A DNA stretch of 64,000 bases from Amycolatopsis keratiniphila subsp. keratiniphila (GTDB lineage Bacteria; Actinomycetota; Actinomycetes; Mycobacteriales; Pseudonocardiaceae). The notes beneath the pieces were generated by a model that saw nothing but the letters and a program-made list of their open reading frames with translations, was not told the origin of the DNA and did no database searches. Position 1 is the stretch's first letter; each line of letters starts with the position of its first letter. A program made the position numbers and the translations under genes. Below are positions 17,450 to 26,504 of this stretch, in pieces. The DNA is taken from the NCBI RefSeq assembly GCF_001620365.2, contig NZ_LQMT02000022.1:289179-353178 (forward strand), given 5' to 3'.

Positions 17450-17866
17450 TCAGTCCCGATCGAGTTGCTTGAGATGGTCGGCGCCGTCCGAGTCCTGTTG
17501 CTTATATTTCGTCATGGCGATTTCGATGGCTTCGCGGGCCCTGTTCGTAACCTCTTGCAAGGCATCGAGCTGAGTCTTGGCCGAAAGATCGTCACCCTCT
17601 GCCACCTTCACCGCATGGTCGCCGACCTGTTGGGAGTAGGGGCCTGTACCGAGCTTGGGGCTCTGGGCGAGGTGTTCGAACCTCGTTTTGGTTCCCATCC
17701 AGCTGTCGATGTACTCGCGCAACGCCGTCTTGTACGCCTCGCCCATTTCCGGGCTGACGGCGAACCGCCCCTCTTTGGCCGCAGTCATCATTCGATCGGC
17801 CTGCGCCGAGAAGTCACCCAACATGTCGGAGAAGTTGCCCGGCGGTCCGCCGGTGCCGTCCGTCAT
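17450..17866 (-). CDS. Hypothetical helical protein of the ESX cassette
   Basis: A 138-residue protein predicted almost wholly alpha-helical, beginning MTDGTGGPPG, without signal peptide or membrane segment. Length, helix content and position at the head of an operon with a lipoprotein and a PPE-like protein suggest a WXG100-type partner, but no WxG is present; a lone Trp occurs in DSWMGTK. ATG preceded by ggggagag. The exact family is not recognised. Confidence 0.65.
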   Translation of the reverse strand: MTDGTGGPPGNFSDMLGDFSAQADRMMTAAKEGRFAVSPEMGEAYKTALREYIDSWMGTKTRFEHLAQSPKLGTGPYSQQVGDHAVKVAEGDDLSAKTQLDALQEVTNRAREAIEIAMTKYKQQDSDGADHLKQLDRD

Positions 17867-17960
17867 GGTCTCTCCCCTGTACCAAGTCCCGGTTACTCGT
17901 AGCGCTCGTCAGATCACGATATCAGCGGAAACGGCCTCGAAGGCCGCCTCTCGACGAGGA

Positions 17961-18713
17961 TCACGCGCTGCCGACACGGGCGGCTTCGACCAGGTCGTGG
18001 ATCCATCGGGCCAGGTGAGAGCCACTCGTCGGGGTGAAGGTGCGGCGGACTTCGCCGTCGGGGAAGCGGTCGGTGGTGAGCATGAAGCGGCCCTGAAGGC
18101 TGTCGAACCACTGGACGCTCTTCTGCTGCGGTTTGCCCCGGTCGTCGCGCAGGGTGACGCTGATCGTGCCCAGTCGCGCGAGCGGGTGTTCGAAGAAGCG
18201 GGCGGCCGCGCCCAGGCGGAGGTTGTCGGGGTCCTCGTCGAACGGGTCGTCCGGTCGTTTGGCCGGGGGGAGCGTGCTGGACGTCGTCACCCGGCCGGGG
18301 AATGGCTGCAGGGACGGCAGATATCCGAGCAGGGTCGCGACGACCTGTTCGGGGTAGACCGGTTCGAAGAGGATGTCGAAGCCGCGCTGCTGGCTCACGA
18401 TGCCCTGGCGGCTGTTCCACGCACCCCGATAGAGGTATTCGGCGTCCTGCTCGACCTCGTGTGCCTCCATGGTGACGACGAAATCCCCGGTGGCCCAGAG
18501 CCGGAGGGACTGTTCGTAGTCGCGCAGGAGTTCGCGGCCGCGGGCGAAGCCTCGGTCGGCCAGCCCGGCCCAGATCTCTTCGCAGTGCCGCTCGCGTTCG
18601 GTGATGGTGGTTCCGACGGTCGGGATCTCGAAGGGCAGCACGAATCTGCCGAGCCCGAGTTCTTCGAGTACGACGTCGAGCTGGGCCATCGACATCGAAA
18701 ATGACGCAGGCAC
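17961..18713 (-). CDS. EspG-family ESX chaperone
   Basis: A 250-residue cytoplasmic protein resembling the EspG family, which binds PE/PPE substrates and delivers them to ESX secretion. It opens with the typical short strand/helix (LDVVLEELGLG, then LPFEIPTVG) and ends with a conserved-looking YRGAWN/GRFMLTTDRFP/RWIHDLVEAAR pattern. The GTG start is chosen for a ggaggg site five bases upstream. It lies 94 bases upstream of, and in the same direction as, the three-gene cassette, so it probably serves the PPE-like protein. Confidence 0.78.
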   Translation of the reverse strand: MPASFSMSMAQLDVVLEELGLGRFVLPFEIPTVGTTITERERHCEEIWAGLADRGFARGRELLRDYEQSLRLWATGDFVVTMEAHEVEQDAEYLYRGAWNSRQGIVSQQRGFDILFEPVYPEQVVATLLGYLPSLQPFPGRVTTSSTLPPAKRPDDPFDEDPDNLRLGAAARFFEHPLARLGTISVTLRDDRGKPQQKSVQWFDSLQGRFMLTTDRFPDGEVRRTFTPTSGSHLARWIHDLVEAARVGSA

Positions 18714-18848
18714 CGGTCCCTCCCCCTCATCACCTGCTGAATCGGTTCTCCATCGCACCGTAGCGGGTTCGACCCGGCGCGGGCACGACCTGCCTGCTCA
18801 CGGCTAGGATCGACTCCCAAGCCGTCGCGGGGATTTCGGGAGGTACCA

Positions 18849-21515
18849 GTGTCGGAAGAGCCGCGCCGTCCTCGGCACGCAGCGCCGGACGACGCCACGC
18901 CGGAGCGTGAGCCGGAGTCCGCCTCCTGGACGCCGCCGGCACCGGTCCGCTGGGAAACGCCCGAACCGTCTATTTCCGGCAGGCTCGATCTCTCCGAGCC
19001 GCGGCCCGAGCAGGAGCCGGAGAAGGACGCCGAGCGCACGGTTTACCACGCGCCCGTCCAGCGGCCGCAGACTCCGCCGCGCGGCCAGCAGCGGCCGATC
19101 CCCGGCGCCGAGGATCCGACGCGTCCGCCGGGCGACATGGCCCCGGTGAGCCCGCAGACCCAGGTCGTCCGCCCCGCGTGGCAGGCGCCCGCCGACGCGC
19201 CGCAGCCGACCAGCGTGCTCGCCTCGCCGGCCCCGGAGACGCAGAGCATCATGCCGCCGACGCCGCGCGTCGACAGCGGACCCGGTCCGCTGCCGGACCC
19301 GGGCACGGAAAGCGTCCTCCCCGAACGTTCCAGCGAAAGCCGCGGCACGGGCACCGGCACCGGATCGGGCAGCCGCGGCACCGGAACCGGGACCGGAACG
19401 GGTTCGTTCCCCGGCACCGCGCGCCGGACGTCGTCCCGCACGTCACGCCGCGGCCGTCTCGGCGCCGGGCTCGTCGACGTCCCGCAGGTGCCGTACCGCG
19501 ACCCGGCGTCCGCCGTCCTCGAGAACCCGATGGTGTCCGAGGAGAAACGCTTCTGCGGCAGCTGCAGTGCCAAGGTCGGCCGCGGCAAGGACGGCGAGCC
19601 CGGCTCGCCCGAGGGCAAATGCGAGAAGTGCGGGAACCCGTTCTCCTTCGTCCCGAAGCTGCGGCCGAACGAGATCGTCGGCGGCCAGTACGAGGTGCTC
19701 GGCGCGCTCGCGTACGGCGGCCTCGGCTGGATCTACCTCGCGCAGGACCACAACGTGAGCGACCGCTGGGTGGTGCTCAAGGGCCTGATCGACACCGGCG
19801 ACGCCACCGCGATGGCGGCCGCCGCCAACGAGCAGCGCTTCCTCGCCGAGGTCGAGCACCCCAACATCGTCAAGATCCACAACTTCGTGCAGCACCCGGA
19901 CGGCGACACCGGCAACTCCGTCGGCTACATCGTCATGGAGTACGTCGGCGGTCAGTCGCTGCGTCAGCTCGCGCTCGCGCACCACCGCGAGACGAAACGC
20001 CCGGAGCCGCTGCCGATCGGCCAGGTGATCGCCTACGGGCTGGAGATCCTGCCCGCCATGGGCTACCTGCACGGCCAGAACCTGCTGTACTGCGACCTCA
20101 AGCCCGACAACGTCATCCAGACGCACGAACAGCTCAAGCTGATCGACCTCGGCGCGGTCCGCCGCATCGACGACTACGAGAGCCCGCTGTTCTTCACCAC
20201 CGGCTACAGCGCGCCCGAACTGGCGACGCACGGCGCGTCGGTGGCATCGGACCTGTACACGGTCGGCCGCACGCTCGCCGTGCTCAGCTTCGAATTCTCC
20301 GGCTACACCACCAAGTACAAGACGACCCTGCCCGGACCGGACGTCGTGCCGTTGTTCGCGCTCTTCGGTTCGTACTACCGCTTCCTGAAGCGCGCGACGC
20401 ACACCGACCCGGACCGCCGGTTCATCGCGGCCGAGGAGATGGCCGACCAGCTGACCGGCGTGCTCCGCGAGATCATGGCGCTGGGCACCGGGAAACCGCG
20501 CCCTGGCGCGTCGACCGTCTTCGGGCCGGAGACCCGCACGTTCGGCGTCGACATGGTCGTCCCAGAACACGGTGGGAGCGTGCCGCTGCCCGATCCGGGT
20601 GAAGTGGTCGCCGGGCTGCCGATCCCGCAGGTCGACACGGACGACCCGGCGGCAGGCGTGCTCGCGTCGACGGTCGCGCTCGATCCCGGGGGCGCGATCG
20701 AGTCGCTGGCCGGGGCACCGCGCGAGTCGATCGAGGTCCGGCTGCGTATCGTCCGCGCGCGGATCGAGCTCGGTGAGCTGGTCGAGGCGCAGCGGCAGCT
20801 GCAGGCCGCGCAGTACCTCGCGATCAAGGCCGGTTTCCCGCACGACTGGCGGATCGACTGGTACCGCGGCCTGATCGAGCTCGCGGGCGGACGGTCCCGC
20901 GTCGCGCACGTCGCGTTCGAAGCGGTGTACGACGACCTTCCCGGGGAGATCGCGCCGAAGCTGGCCTTGGCCGTCAGCGCGGAAGGGGTCGGGGACTACT
21001 TCGGCGCCGCGCGCTACTACGAGCTGGTGTGGCGAACGGACCGGTCGTACGTCAGCGCCGCCTTCGGGCTCGCTCGCGTGTACCTCGCGCAGGGCGCCAG
21101 GGCCAGCGCGATCGAGGTGCTGGAGGCCGTCCCGGCGTCGTCGTCGCATCACGTCGCCGCGCAGGTGGCCGCGATCAAGATCAAGACCAGGATCAACGGT
21201 GGCGGCAAGGATCCGGTGATGGTGTCCGAGCGGGATCTCGTCGACGCCTCGACGCGGTTGGAGCGCTTGCAGCTCGATGCGGAACGCCGCACTCGTTTGT
21301 CGGCGGAGGTCCTCGAAGCGGCGTACGGCTGGCTGAATTCGCAGAACCAGCCGACACCGGGCGCGAAGGTGCTGGGCTGTGCCTTGGAGGAACGAGACCT
21401 GCGGTTCGGGCTCGAGCGCTGCTACCGGACGTTGGCGCGGTTGGCCGGATCGGTCGACAAGCGGGTCGAACTCGTCGACAAGGCGAACGCGATCCGGCCG
21501 CGAACAATGACATAG
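18849..21515 (+). CDS. pknG: Serine/threonine protein kinase PknG
   Basis: An 888-residue soluble kinase with PknG architecture. A disordered Pro/Gly/Thr-rich N-terminus (1-220, longer than in the roughly 750-residue mycobacterial protein) precedes a rubredoxin-like domain (about 230-270) with two CxxC pairs, CGSC and CEKCG. The kinase domain (280-545) has GGLGWIYLA, Lys in VVLKG, catalytic YCDLKPDN and LIDLG in place of DFG. A TPR domain follows (600-888). The non-HRD catalytic loop is normal for PknG. It phosphorylates GarA/OdhI to control 2-oxoglutarate use in response to amino acids. GTG start with ggagg five bases upstream. Separated from glnX-glnH by the inverted ESX cassette. Confidence 0.95.
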   Translation: MSEEPRRPRHAAPDDATPEREPESASWTPPAPVRWETPEPSISGRLDLSEPRPEQEPEKDAERTVYHAPVQRPQTPPRGQQRPIPGAEDPTRPPGDMAPVSPQTQVVRPAWQAPADAPQPTSVLASPAPETQSIMPPTPRVDSGPGPLPDPGTESVLPERSSESRGTGTGTGSGSRGTGTGTGTGSFPGTARRTSSRTSRRGRLGAGLVDVPQVPYRDPASAVLENPMVSEEKRFCGSCSAKVGRGKDGEPGSPEGKCEKCGNPFSFVPKLRPNEIVGGQYEVLGALAYGGLGWIYLAQDHNVSDRWVVLKGLIDTGDATAMAAAANEQRFLAEVEHPNIVKIHNFVQHPDGDTGNSVGYIVMEYVGGQSLRQLALAHHRETKRPEPLPIGQVIAYGLEILPAMGYLHGQNLLYCDLKPDNVIQTHEQLKLIDLGAVRRIDDYESPLFFTTGYSAPELATHGASVASDLYTVGRTLAVLSFEFSGYTTKYKTTLPGPDVVPLFALFGSYYRFLKRATHTDPDRRFIAAEEMADQLTGVLREIMALGTGKPRPGASTVFGPETRTFGVDMVVPEHGGSVPLPDPGEVVAGLPIPQVDTDDPAAGVLASTVALDPGGAIESLAGAPRESIEVRLRIVRARIELGELVEAQRQLQAAQYLAIKAGFPHDWRIDWYRGLIELAGGRSRVAHVAFEAVYDDLPGEIAPKLALAVSAEGVGDYFGAARYYELVWRTDRSYVSAAFGLARVYLAQGARASAIEVLEAVPASSSHHVAAQVAAIKIKTRINGGGKDPVMVSERDLVDASTRLERLQLDAERRTRLSAEVLEAAYGWLNSQNQPTPGAKVLGCALEERDLRFGLERCYRTLARLAGSVDKRVELVDKANAIRPRTMT

Positions 21516-21567
21516 CGCGCGTGAAGTCTCCATCGGGCGCCGAGCGCCCTCCGAAGACCTCTTCAAC

Positions 21568-22152
21568 TCAGGGGTTGATGTCCCACTCGCGGGCGCGCTG
21601 GGCCTTTTCGTGCGCGGCGGCGAGTTTCTGCAGCGCCTCGGGATCCCCGTGGGTGCTGAAGTGCTCGAACTCGACCCGCACGAACAGCGCCCGCGCGCGC
21701 ACCGCGACGGGGCCGTCTTCGGCGTCGAGCCGTCCGTCTGCGCTCACGTAGATCTTCCGGCCGGCGATGCCGTCCAGTTTCGTGGCGATGTACAGGGTCG
21801 AGCCGACCGGGACCGGCCGGAGGAAGTCCGTCTCCAGTTTCCCGGTGACGGCGGGGCGGCGTAGCAGGTTGCCGACGGTCGCGCCGAGCGCTTCGTCGAA
21901 GGCGCAAGCCAGCAGCCCGCCATGGGCGAGGCCGGGCGCACCCTGGTGGGCGGAGGTGACGGTGAACTTGGAGTACACCGTCGTCCCTTCGCCCACCGTC
22001 GAATGCAGGTGGAGCCCGGCCTCGATCTCGTCGCCGCACCCGAAACACTCACCGAAGTGGATGCCGAGGTGGCTGCCCTGTTCGGGGGCTTCCGGGTGGA
22101 CGGTCGCCGGTTCGACTTCGACCGGCGGCCACGGCTGCGAGATACGGCTCAT
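21568..22152 (-). CDS. PaaI-family thioesterase
   Basis: A 194-residue hotdog-fold protein. CFGCGDEIEAGLHL precedes the hotdog core with GLAHGGLLACAFDEALG, where the HGG and acidic residue form the active site of PaaI/YbgC-type acyl-CoA thioesterases. The N-terminal CxxC may be structural. ATG start nine bases after the transporter stop, so probably co-transcribed with it. Acyl substrate unknown. Confidence 0.8.
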   Translation of the reverse strand: MSRISQPWPPVEVEPATVHPEAPEQGSHLGIHFGECFGCGDEIEAGLHLHSTVGEGTTVYSKFTVTSAHQGAPGLAHGGLLACAFDEALGATVGNLLRRPAVTGKLETDFLRPVPVGSTLYIATKLDGIAGRKIYVSADGRLDAEDGPVAVRARALFVRVEFEHFSTHGDPEALQKLAAAHEKAQRAREWDINP

Positions 22153-22161
22153 GGAAAGACG

Positions 22162-23577
22162 TTAACTCGCCGGTAGCTCCGAAGCGCCGCCGGGAGTGGC
22201 CGTTTCCGGTTTCCGGCGCCGCGCGATCCGCGAGTTCACGATGCCGCGCAGCGACACACCGGCCGTTTCGGGCAGCAGCAGGATCGGGATGGCCGCGATC
22301 GCCGCCGCGCCCATCAGGTAGTACGCGGGCCACAGGTTGTCGCCTGTCGAGTTCACCAGGCTGCCGATGATGTACGACGCGGTACCGCCGAAGGCCGCGG
22401 TCGAAACGCTGTATCCGATGGAGAAACCGCTGTAGCGCTCCTGGGTCGGGAACATCGCCGGCAGCGTCGCGGCCAGCACGGCCAGAATCAGCACCAGCGG
22501 CACCGCGATCATCACCAGGCCGAGCATGAGCTGCCAGGCGTTCCGGTCGTCAGCGGCCGCGCCCATCAACGAGAACGCCGGAATCGGCAACACCAGGAAG
22601 CTCGCGCAGCACGTGATCAGGATGGGTTTTCGCCCGATGCGGTCGGACAGCATGCCGACCGGCACGATCAAGATCAACATCAACCCGATGGTGGCCAGGA
22701 TGATGAGCAAGGGTGTGTGCCCGCTGAAACCGACCACGTCCTTGAGGTACGTCTCCAGGTAGGTGATCACGATGTAGTCGGCGACGTTCAGCATCACCAC
22801 GATGCCGATCAGGTGCAGGATCGACGTCCAGTGCTTCTTGAGCAGCGCCTTCAGCGGCGACTTCTCGACCTGGTTCTTCTTCTCGATCTCCTGGAACAGC
22901 GGAGTGTCCTCCAGCTTGTTCCGCAGGTACAGACCGACGATGCCGAGCGGGCCCGCGATCAGGAACGGCAGGCGCCAGCCCCATTCGCGCATGGCCTCGT
23001 CGCCGAGCACGACGGTGAAGATGGTGACGAAGCCGGCCCCCATCGCGAAGCCGACGAGCGTGCCGAATTCCAGCCAGCTGCCCCAGAAACCCCGGCGCCG
23101 GGCGGGCGCGTACTCCGCGATGAACGTCGCCGCGCCGCCGTACTCACCGCCCGCCGAGAAGCCTTGGATGGTGCGCAACAGGATCAGCAGGACCGCCGCG
23201 GCCGGGCCGATCGTCGCGTAGGACGGCAACAGGCCGATGATGAACGTCGACCCGGACATCAGGATGATCGTCAGCGCGAGCACCTTCTGGCGCCCGATCT
23301 TGTCCCCCAGCGGACCGAACACGAAGCTGCCGAACGGCCGGACGACGAACGTGATCGCCAAGACCGCGAAGGTCGCCAGGGCGCCTTCGGAAGTGCTCGA
23401 CGCATTGAAGAAGACCTGCCCCAGGATGGCCGGCATGAAGCCGAAAACACCGAAGTCGTACCACTCGATGCAGTTACCCATCGCCGCCCCGGCGACGGCT
23501 TTTCTGATCTGTTCAGGCGGGGCCTCCGTCGGTGCCCCTTTTTCCTGATGTGACGCACTCAGCGCCTCTTCGGCCAT
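22162..23577 (-). CDS. MFS transporter, metabolite:H+ symporter (MHS) family
   Basis: A 471-residue integral membrane protein with 12 predicted helices. The family signatures NCIEWYDFGVFGF in helix 1, RPFGSFVFGPLGDKIGR between helices 2 and 3, and AGGEYGGAATFIAEYAP in helix 5 identify the ProP/ShiA/KgtP branch, which imports betaines, organic acids or shikimate with protons. Start ATG chosen because gggagg lies nine bases upstream. About 210 bases upstream of it, 23578-23790, hold nothing I can support. Confidence 0.9.
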   Translation of the reverse strand: MAEEALSASHQEKGAPTEAPPEQIRKAVAGAAMGNCIEWYDFGVFGFMPAILGQVFFNASSTSEGALATFAVLAITFVVRPFGSFVFGPLGDKIGRQKVLALTIILMSGSTFIIGLLPSYATIGPAAAVLLILLRTIQGFSAGGEYGGAATFIAEYAPARRRGFWGSWLEFGTLVGFAMGAGFVTIFTVVLGDEAMREWGWRLPFLIAGPLGIVGLYLRNKLEDTPLFQEIEKKNQVEKSPLKALLKKHWTSILHLIGIVVMLNVADYIVITYLETYLKDVVGFSGHTPLLIILATIGLMLILIVPVGMLSDRIGRKPILITCCASFLVLPIPAFSLMGAAADDRNAWQLMLGLVMIAVPLVLILAVLAATLPAMFPTQERYSGFSIGYSVSTAAFGGTASYIIGSLVNSTGDNLWPAYYLMGAAAIAAIPILLLPETAGVSLRGIVNSRIARRRKPETATPGGASELPAS

Positions 23578-23790
23578 GGGTTTGACCTCCCGACCCACCC
23601 GTTACTTACCCATCGTCGAGGGTTTGTTCCCTCGACCGTAGGCGTTCAAACGTCCGGGTTCAGCGCTTTGGATCGGCCGCGAGAGCGCCGTTCCGCCATT
23701 ACGGTGACGAACCACCAGGTGAAGCCGATGTCGGAGACTTTCCGATTACTTTGGGTCACTCTTCGGGAAACGGACGTTCCGGACGGGAGA

Positions 23791-24249
23791 TCAGCGGGTC
23801 GCGGCCGTTGTCGGCGGCTCGCCCGGCTGCTTCGTCGGAGTGGGCGCACGTGGGGGCGCGGCCGTCGTCGTGCGGCCGGGCGTGACGGTCCTCGGCGTCG
23901 AACGCGGCTGTTCGGACTTCGGCGCGGAGGAGGCGGGAGGCGGATTCTCGGGAGTGACCTCCGGCCGCGGCGTCGACTCGGCGGGCGCGGGGGAGACCGG
24001 TGTCGGGGCGATGGTCGACAGGCCCGGCCCCGCGGGTTGAACCGGCGCGGGCCCCTCGCCATCGCGACCGCCGACGGTGAGCGCGCCGAACACGATCACC
24101 CCGATCGTCGCCAGCGAACTGCCCGCCACGGCCAGCCGTTTGCGTCGTCGCCGGATCCGGCCACCCCGCTCGATGATGTCCGCCGCCCGGATGCCCAGCG
24201 GTGGACCGCTCGCTCCGTGCGCGAGCACGCCTTTGATGTCCTCGTCCAT
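23791..24249 (-). CDS. Membrane protein of a sigma-factor cassette, possible anti-sigma factor
   Basis: A 152-residue protein with a cytoplasmic basic N-terminus (1-40, RRRRKR before the membrane), one membrane span (about 43-62), and an extracellular Pro/Thr/Ser-rich low-complexity tail. The ATG begins four bases before the stop of the upstream sigma gene would end, with gagg just upstream, so it is coupled to it. Gene order sigma factor then one-span protein suggests an anti-sigma role, but no zinc-binding ASD motif (HxxxCxxC) is present. Confidence 0.6.
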   Translation of the reverse strand: MDEDIKGVLAHGASGPPLGIRAADIIERGGRIRRRRKRLAVAGSSLATIGVIVFGALTVGGRDGEGPAPVQPAGPGLSTIAPTPVSPAPAESTPRPEVTPENPPPASSAPKSEQPRSTPRTVTPGRTTTAAPPRAPTPTKQPGEPPTTAATR

Positions 24250-24253
24250 CCCC

Positions 24254-24811
24254 TCACCTCCCATCGTCGTGCGCTCCGCTCAAGGCCAGTTCACTGAAAT
24301 GCGGACCGAGCCGTTTACGCAGGGTCGCGAGCCCCCGCGCGCCCTGGCTCTTCACGTTCCCGGTGCTGCAGCCCAGCGCCGCGGCCGTCTCTTCGACGCT
24401 GAGATCCTCGAAGTAGCGCAACACCAGGACGGCGCGCTGCTTCGGTGCGATGCCGGACAGGGCGTGCCTGACCAGCATCTCCTGTTCCGTGCCGCCGGTT
24501 TCGCCCGGGACGTCGGGAAGAGCGTCCGTGAGCTTCTCCCGTTTGCGCCAGACGCGCCGATGCTCGGAGAGGAACGTCCGCAGCACGATCTTGCGCGCGT
24601 AGCCGTCGAGCGCGTCGTGCCGGGAAAGCCTCGGCCAAGCCAAGTACAGCTTCAGCAGCGCGGCCTGTGTGATGTCCTCGGCCTGATGCCAGTCGCCGCA
24701 CAGGAGGTACGCGGTGGCACGCAGATTGTGCGCGCGCTCGTCGAAGTACCGGGCGAACTCGCCGTCCCACGGCGAGCCCGTCCCGGTCTTCGACGAGCGG
24801 CTCGGCGTCAC
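24254..24811 (-). CDS. SigE-family RNA polymerase sigma factor (ECF)
   Basis: A 185-residue ECF sigma factor. Region 2 is near residues 20-85 (ATAYLLCGDWHQAEDITQAALLK in pieces) and region 4 near 120-170 (LRYFEDLSVEETAAALGCS, then VKSQGARGL). It matches the actinobacterial SigE-like (SCO-type) subgroup, which directs transcription of a few target genes. The GTG start directly abuts the TAG of the upstream secreted-protein gene (TAGGTG). Likely targets are its own operon and perhaps the neighbouring L,D-transpeptidase, which is speculation. Confidence 0.88.
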   Translation of the reverse strand: MTPSRSSKTGTGSPWDGEFARYFDERAHNLRATAYLLCGDWHQAEDITQAALLKLYLAWPRLSRHDALDGYARKIVLRTFLSEHRRVWRKREKLTDALPDVPGETGGTEQEMLVRHALSGIAPKQRAVLVLRYFEDLSVEETAAALGCSTGNVKSQGARGLATLRKRLGPHFSELALSGAHDDGR

Positions 24812-25126
24812 CTAGTTACCGGCTCCTTCGACGATGGCGGGGAGGTGCAGATCCCCGGTCGGCCCGGCGGGAACGGCCTTGGGCACGCGGTGCTCACCCG
24901 GCGCGACGACCGACGGTGTCTTCGGGACATCGCGCGGCGGCGCGGTGGTGGCGCGGGGCGGCTCGACAGGCCGCGTGGTGGTGGGCGCCTTGGTCGGCGG
25001 CTCGGGCGCCGGAGTCACCGTCGACGACGGCGCGCTCTGATCGGCCGACGCCAGCGACGTGGTCGCGAAGGCGGCGCCGCCCGCCAGCAGCAGCGCGCCG
25101 AGAGTGAGAGCGATACGAGTACGCAA
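24812..25126 (-). CDS. Small secreted Thr/Pro-rich protein
   Basis: A 104-residue protein beginning with a clear signal peptide (LRTRIALTLGALLLAGG, cleavage after ASA) and continuing as a Thr/Pro-rich chain without recognisable domain. TTG is chosen as start because gaggag lies six bases upstream; an ATG 30 bases earlier is the alternative. First gene of the sigma-factor cassette, whose next start codon follows the stop immediately. Possibly a cell-wall or sensor component; function unknown. Confidence 0.6.
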   Translation of the reverse strand: MRTRIALTLGALLLAGGAAFATTSLASADQSAPSSTVTPAPEPPTKAPTTTRPVEPPRATTAPPRDVPKTPSVVAPGEHRVPKAVPAGPTGDLHLPAIVEGAGN

Positions 25127-25295
25127 GAGTGTCTCCTCGATCCGGGCGCCGCTCATTGGCCGCGGCGCCTTACGTCGTTAGACATGCGTCCCGCCTCGCT
25201 ACCGGTTGCATCGATTTTTCGGGAAATTTCAGGCGACCAACACGAACGGCCGGAGACCACAGGGGTCTCCGGCCGCCCGGTTCCATGGAAGTACT

Positions 25296-26504
25296 TCAGC
25301 TCGCGAGAGCGGAGAGCTTGGACCACTCCTCCCAGGAGTAGGTCCAGTCGCTGTAGTCGCGCGCCCGGTTGATCTTCACCGTGCTGCCCTCGATCTCGAC
25401 GGGGTCCCCGACCAGGGCGCCGTCCATGTACGCCTTGGCGTTCGCCGGCGCCAGGTTCACGCAGCCGTGCGAGATGTTCTTCTTGCCCTGCGCCCAGATC
25501 GAAGGCGCGTAGCCGTGGATGAACTCGCCGTTGGTGGAGAACCGCACCGCGGACGGCACGACGATGTTCTCGTAGTTGTAGCGCTCGTTGGTCATCGAGT
25601 ACGTGTCGTGCTTGGACATCACCACGTGCGTGCCGCTCGGTGTGACACGGCCCGGGTCGGCGTCGAGGCCGTAGCTGGCCGGGTAGTCCGCGATCTGCTG
25701 CCCGTCGCGGATCACCACGAGCCGGTGGGTCTGGGTGTTGCCCTTGACGATCTGCGAGCGGCCGATCGTGAAGCTCGCCGAGCGGTCTTCCTTGCCGTAC
25801 ACGCCTTCGCCGATCTTGACGCCGTAGATCTTGGCGTTGAACTTCACCGTGGTGCCGGGCTGCCAGTAGGCCTTCGGCCGCCAGTGCACCGAAGTGTCGT
25901 CGTGGACCCAGGCCCAGGAACCCTCGGTCTTCGGCGTGGTCTCGACCGACAGCGCCTTCTCGACCGAGGCCTTGTCGGTGACCTTGCTCGGGAACGTCAG
26001 CGTGATCGGCATGGCGACGCCGTACGTCTGCCCGTCGAAGACGTTGATGTTCGCGCCCACCTGCTTGCGCGGTTTGACCGTGGTGAAGGCCCCGCCGATG
26101 TCGACGGGCTTGCCGTCGGTGCCGGTGGCCTTGCCGGACCACGTGTAGGACTTGCCGTAGCCGAGCTGCTCGGTGGTGGACCAGCTCTTCTTGTCCTCGG
26201 ACGGCTGCCCCGCGACCTGCTTGCCGTCCGGGTTGGTCAGCACGACCTGGTCGAGCGTGCCGTCGGCGACGCTGACCTTGATGGGCTGCCCCGGCGCGAC
26301 GTCCTGCGCGCCCGCGGCCGGCTCGTACGTCAGCTTGGCGGGCGCGGGCGCCTTGCCGCCGGTGTCGCTGCTGACCGGCCCGCCGCCGTCCGGCCCGCTG
26401 GCCGAAACGGTCGGCTCGCTGCTGCACGCCCCCAGCGTCAGAGCGGCCACCAACCCCAGTGCCGCGATCGCCGCCCGGCGGCGCGCGGTTTCCGTGAACC
26501 TCAA
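25296..26504 (-). CDS. L,D-transpeptidase lipoprotein
   Basis: A 402-residue wall enzyme. The signal peptide ends in the lipobox LTLGAC near residue 26. Two Ig-like domains (about 55-250) lead to the YkuD catalytic domain (255-385) with HGYAPSI and the catalytic SHGCVNL motif (Cys near residue 346). The layout equals LdtMt2/LdtMt1, which make 3-3 crosslinks in peptidoglycan and are the targets of carbapenems. The TTG start follows aaaggggaagc; an in-frame ATG 33 bases upstream lacks a good site. Monocistronic. Confidence 0.9.
   Translation of the reverse strand: MRFTETARRRAAIAALGLVAALTLGACSSEPTVSASGPDGGGPVSSDTGGKAPAPAKLTYEPAAGAQDVAPGQPIKVSVADGTLDQVVLTNPDGKQVAGQPSEDKKSWSTTEQLGYGKSYTWSGKATGTDGKPVDIGGAFTTVKPRKQVGANINVFDGQTYGVAMPITLTFPSKVTDKASVEKALSVETTPKTEGSWAWVHDDTSVHWRPKAYWQPGTTVKFNAKIYGVKIGEGVYGKEDRSASFTIGRSQIVKGNTQTHRLVVIRDGQQIADYPASYGLDADPGRVTPSGTHVVMSKHDTYSMTNERYNYENIVVPSAVRFSTNGEFIHGYAPSIWAQGKKNISHGCVNLAPANAKAYMDGALVGDPVEIEGSTVKINRARDYSDWTYSWEEWSKLSALAS

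Noticed and set aside
15402..18713. Complete ESX secretion system
   Set aside because: Only substrate, chaperone and accessory genes are present; no EccC ATPase, EccB, EccD or mycosin.
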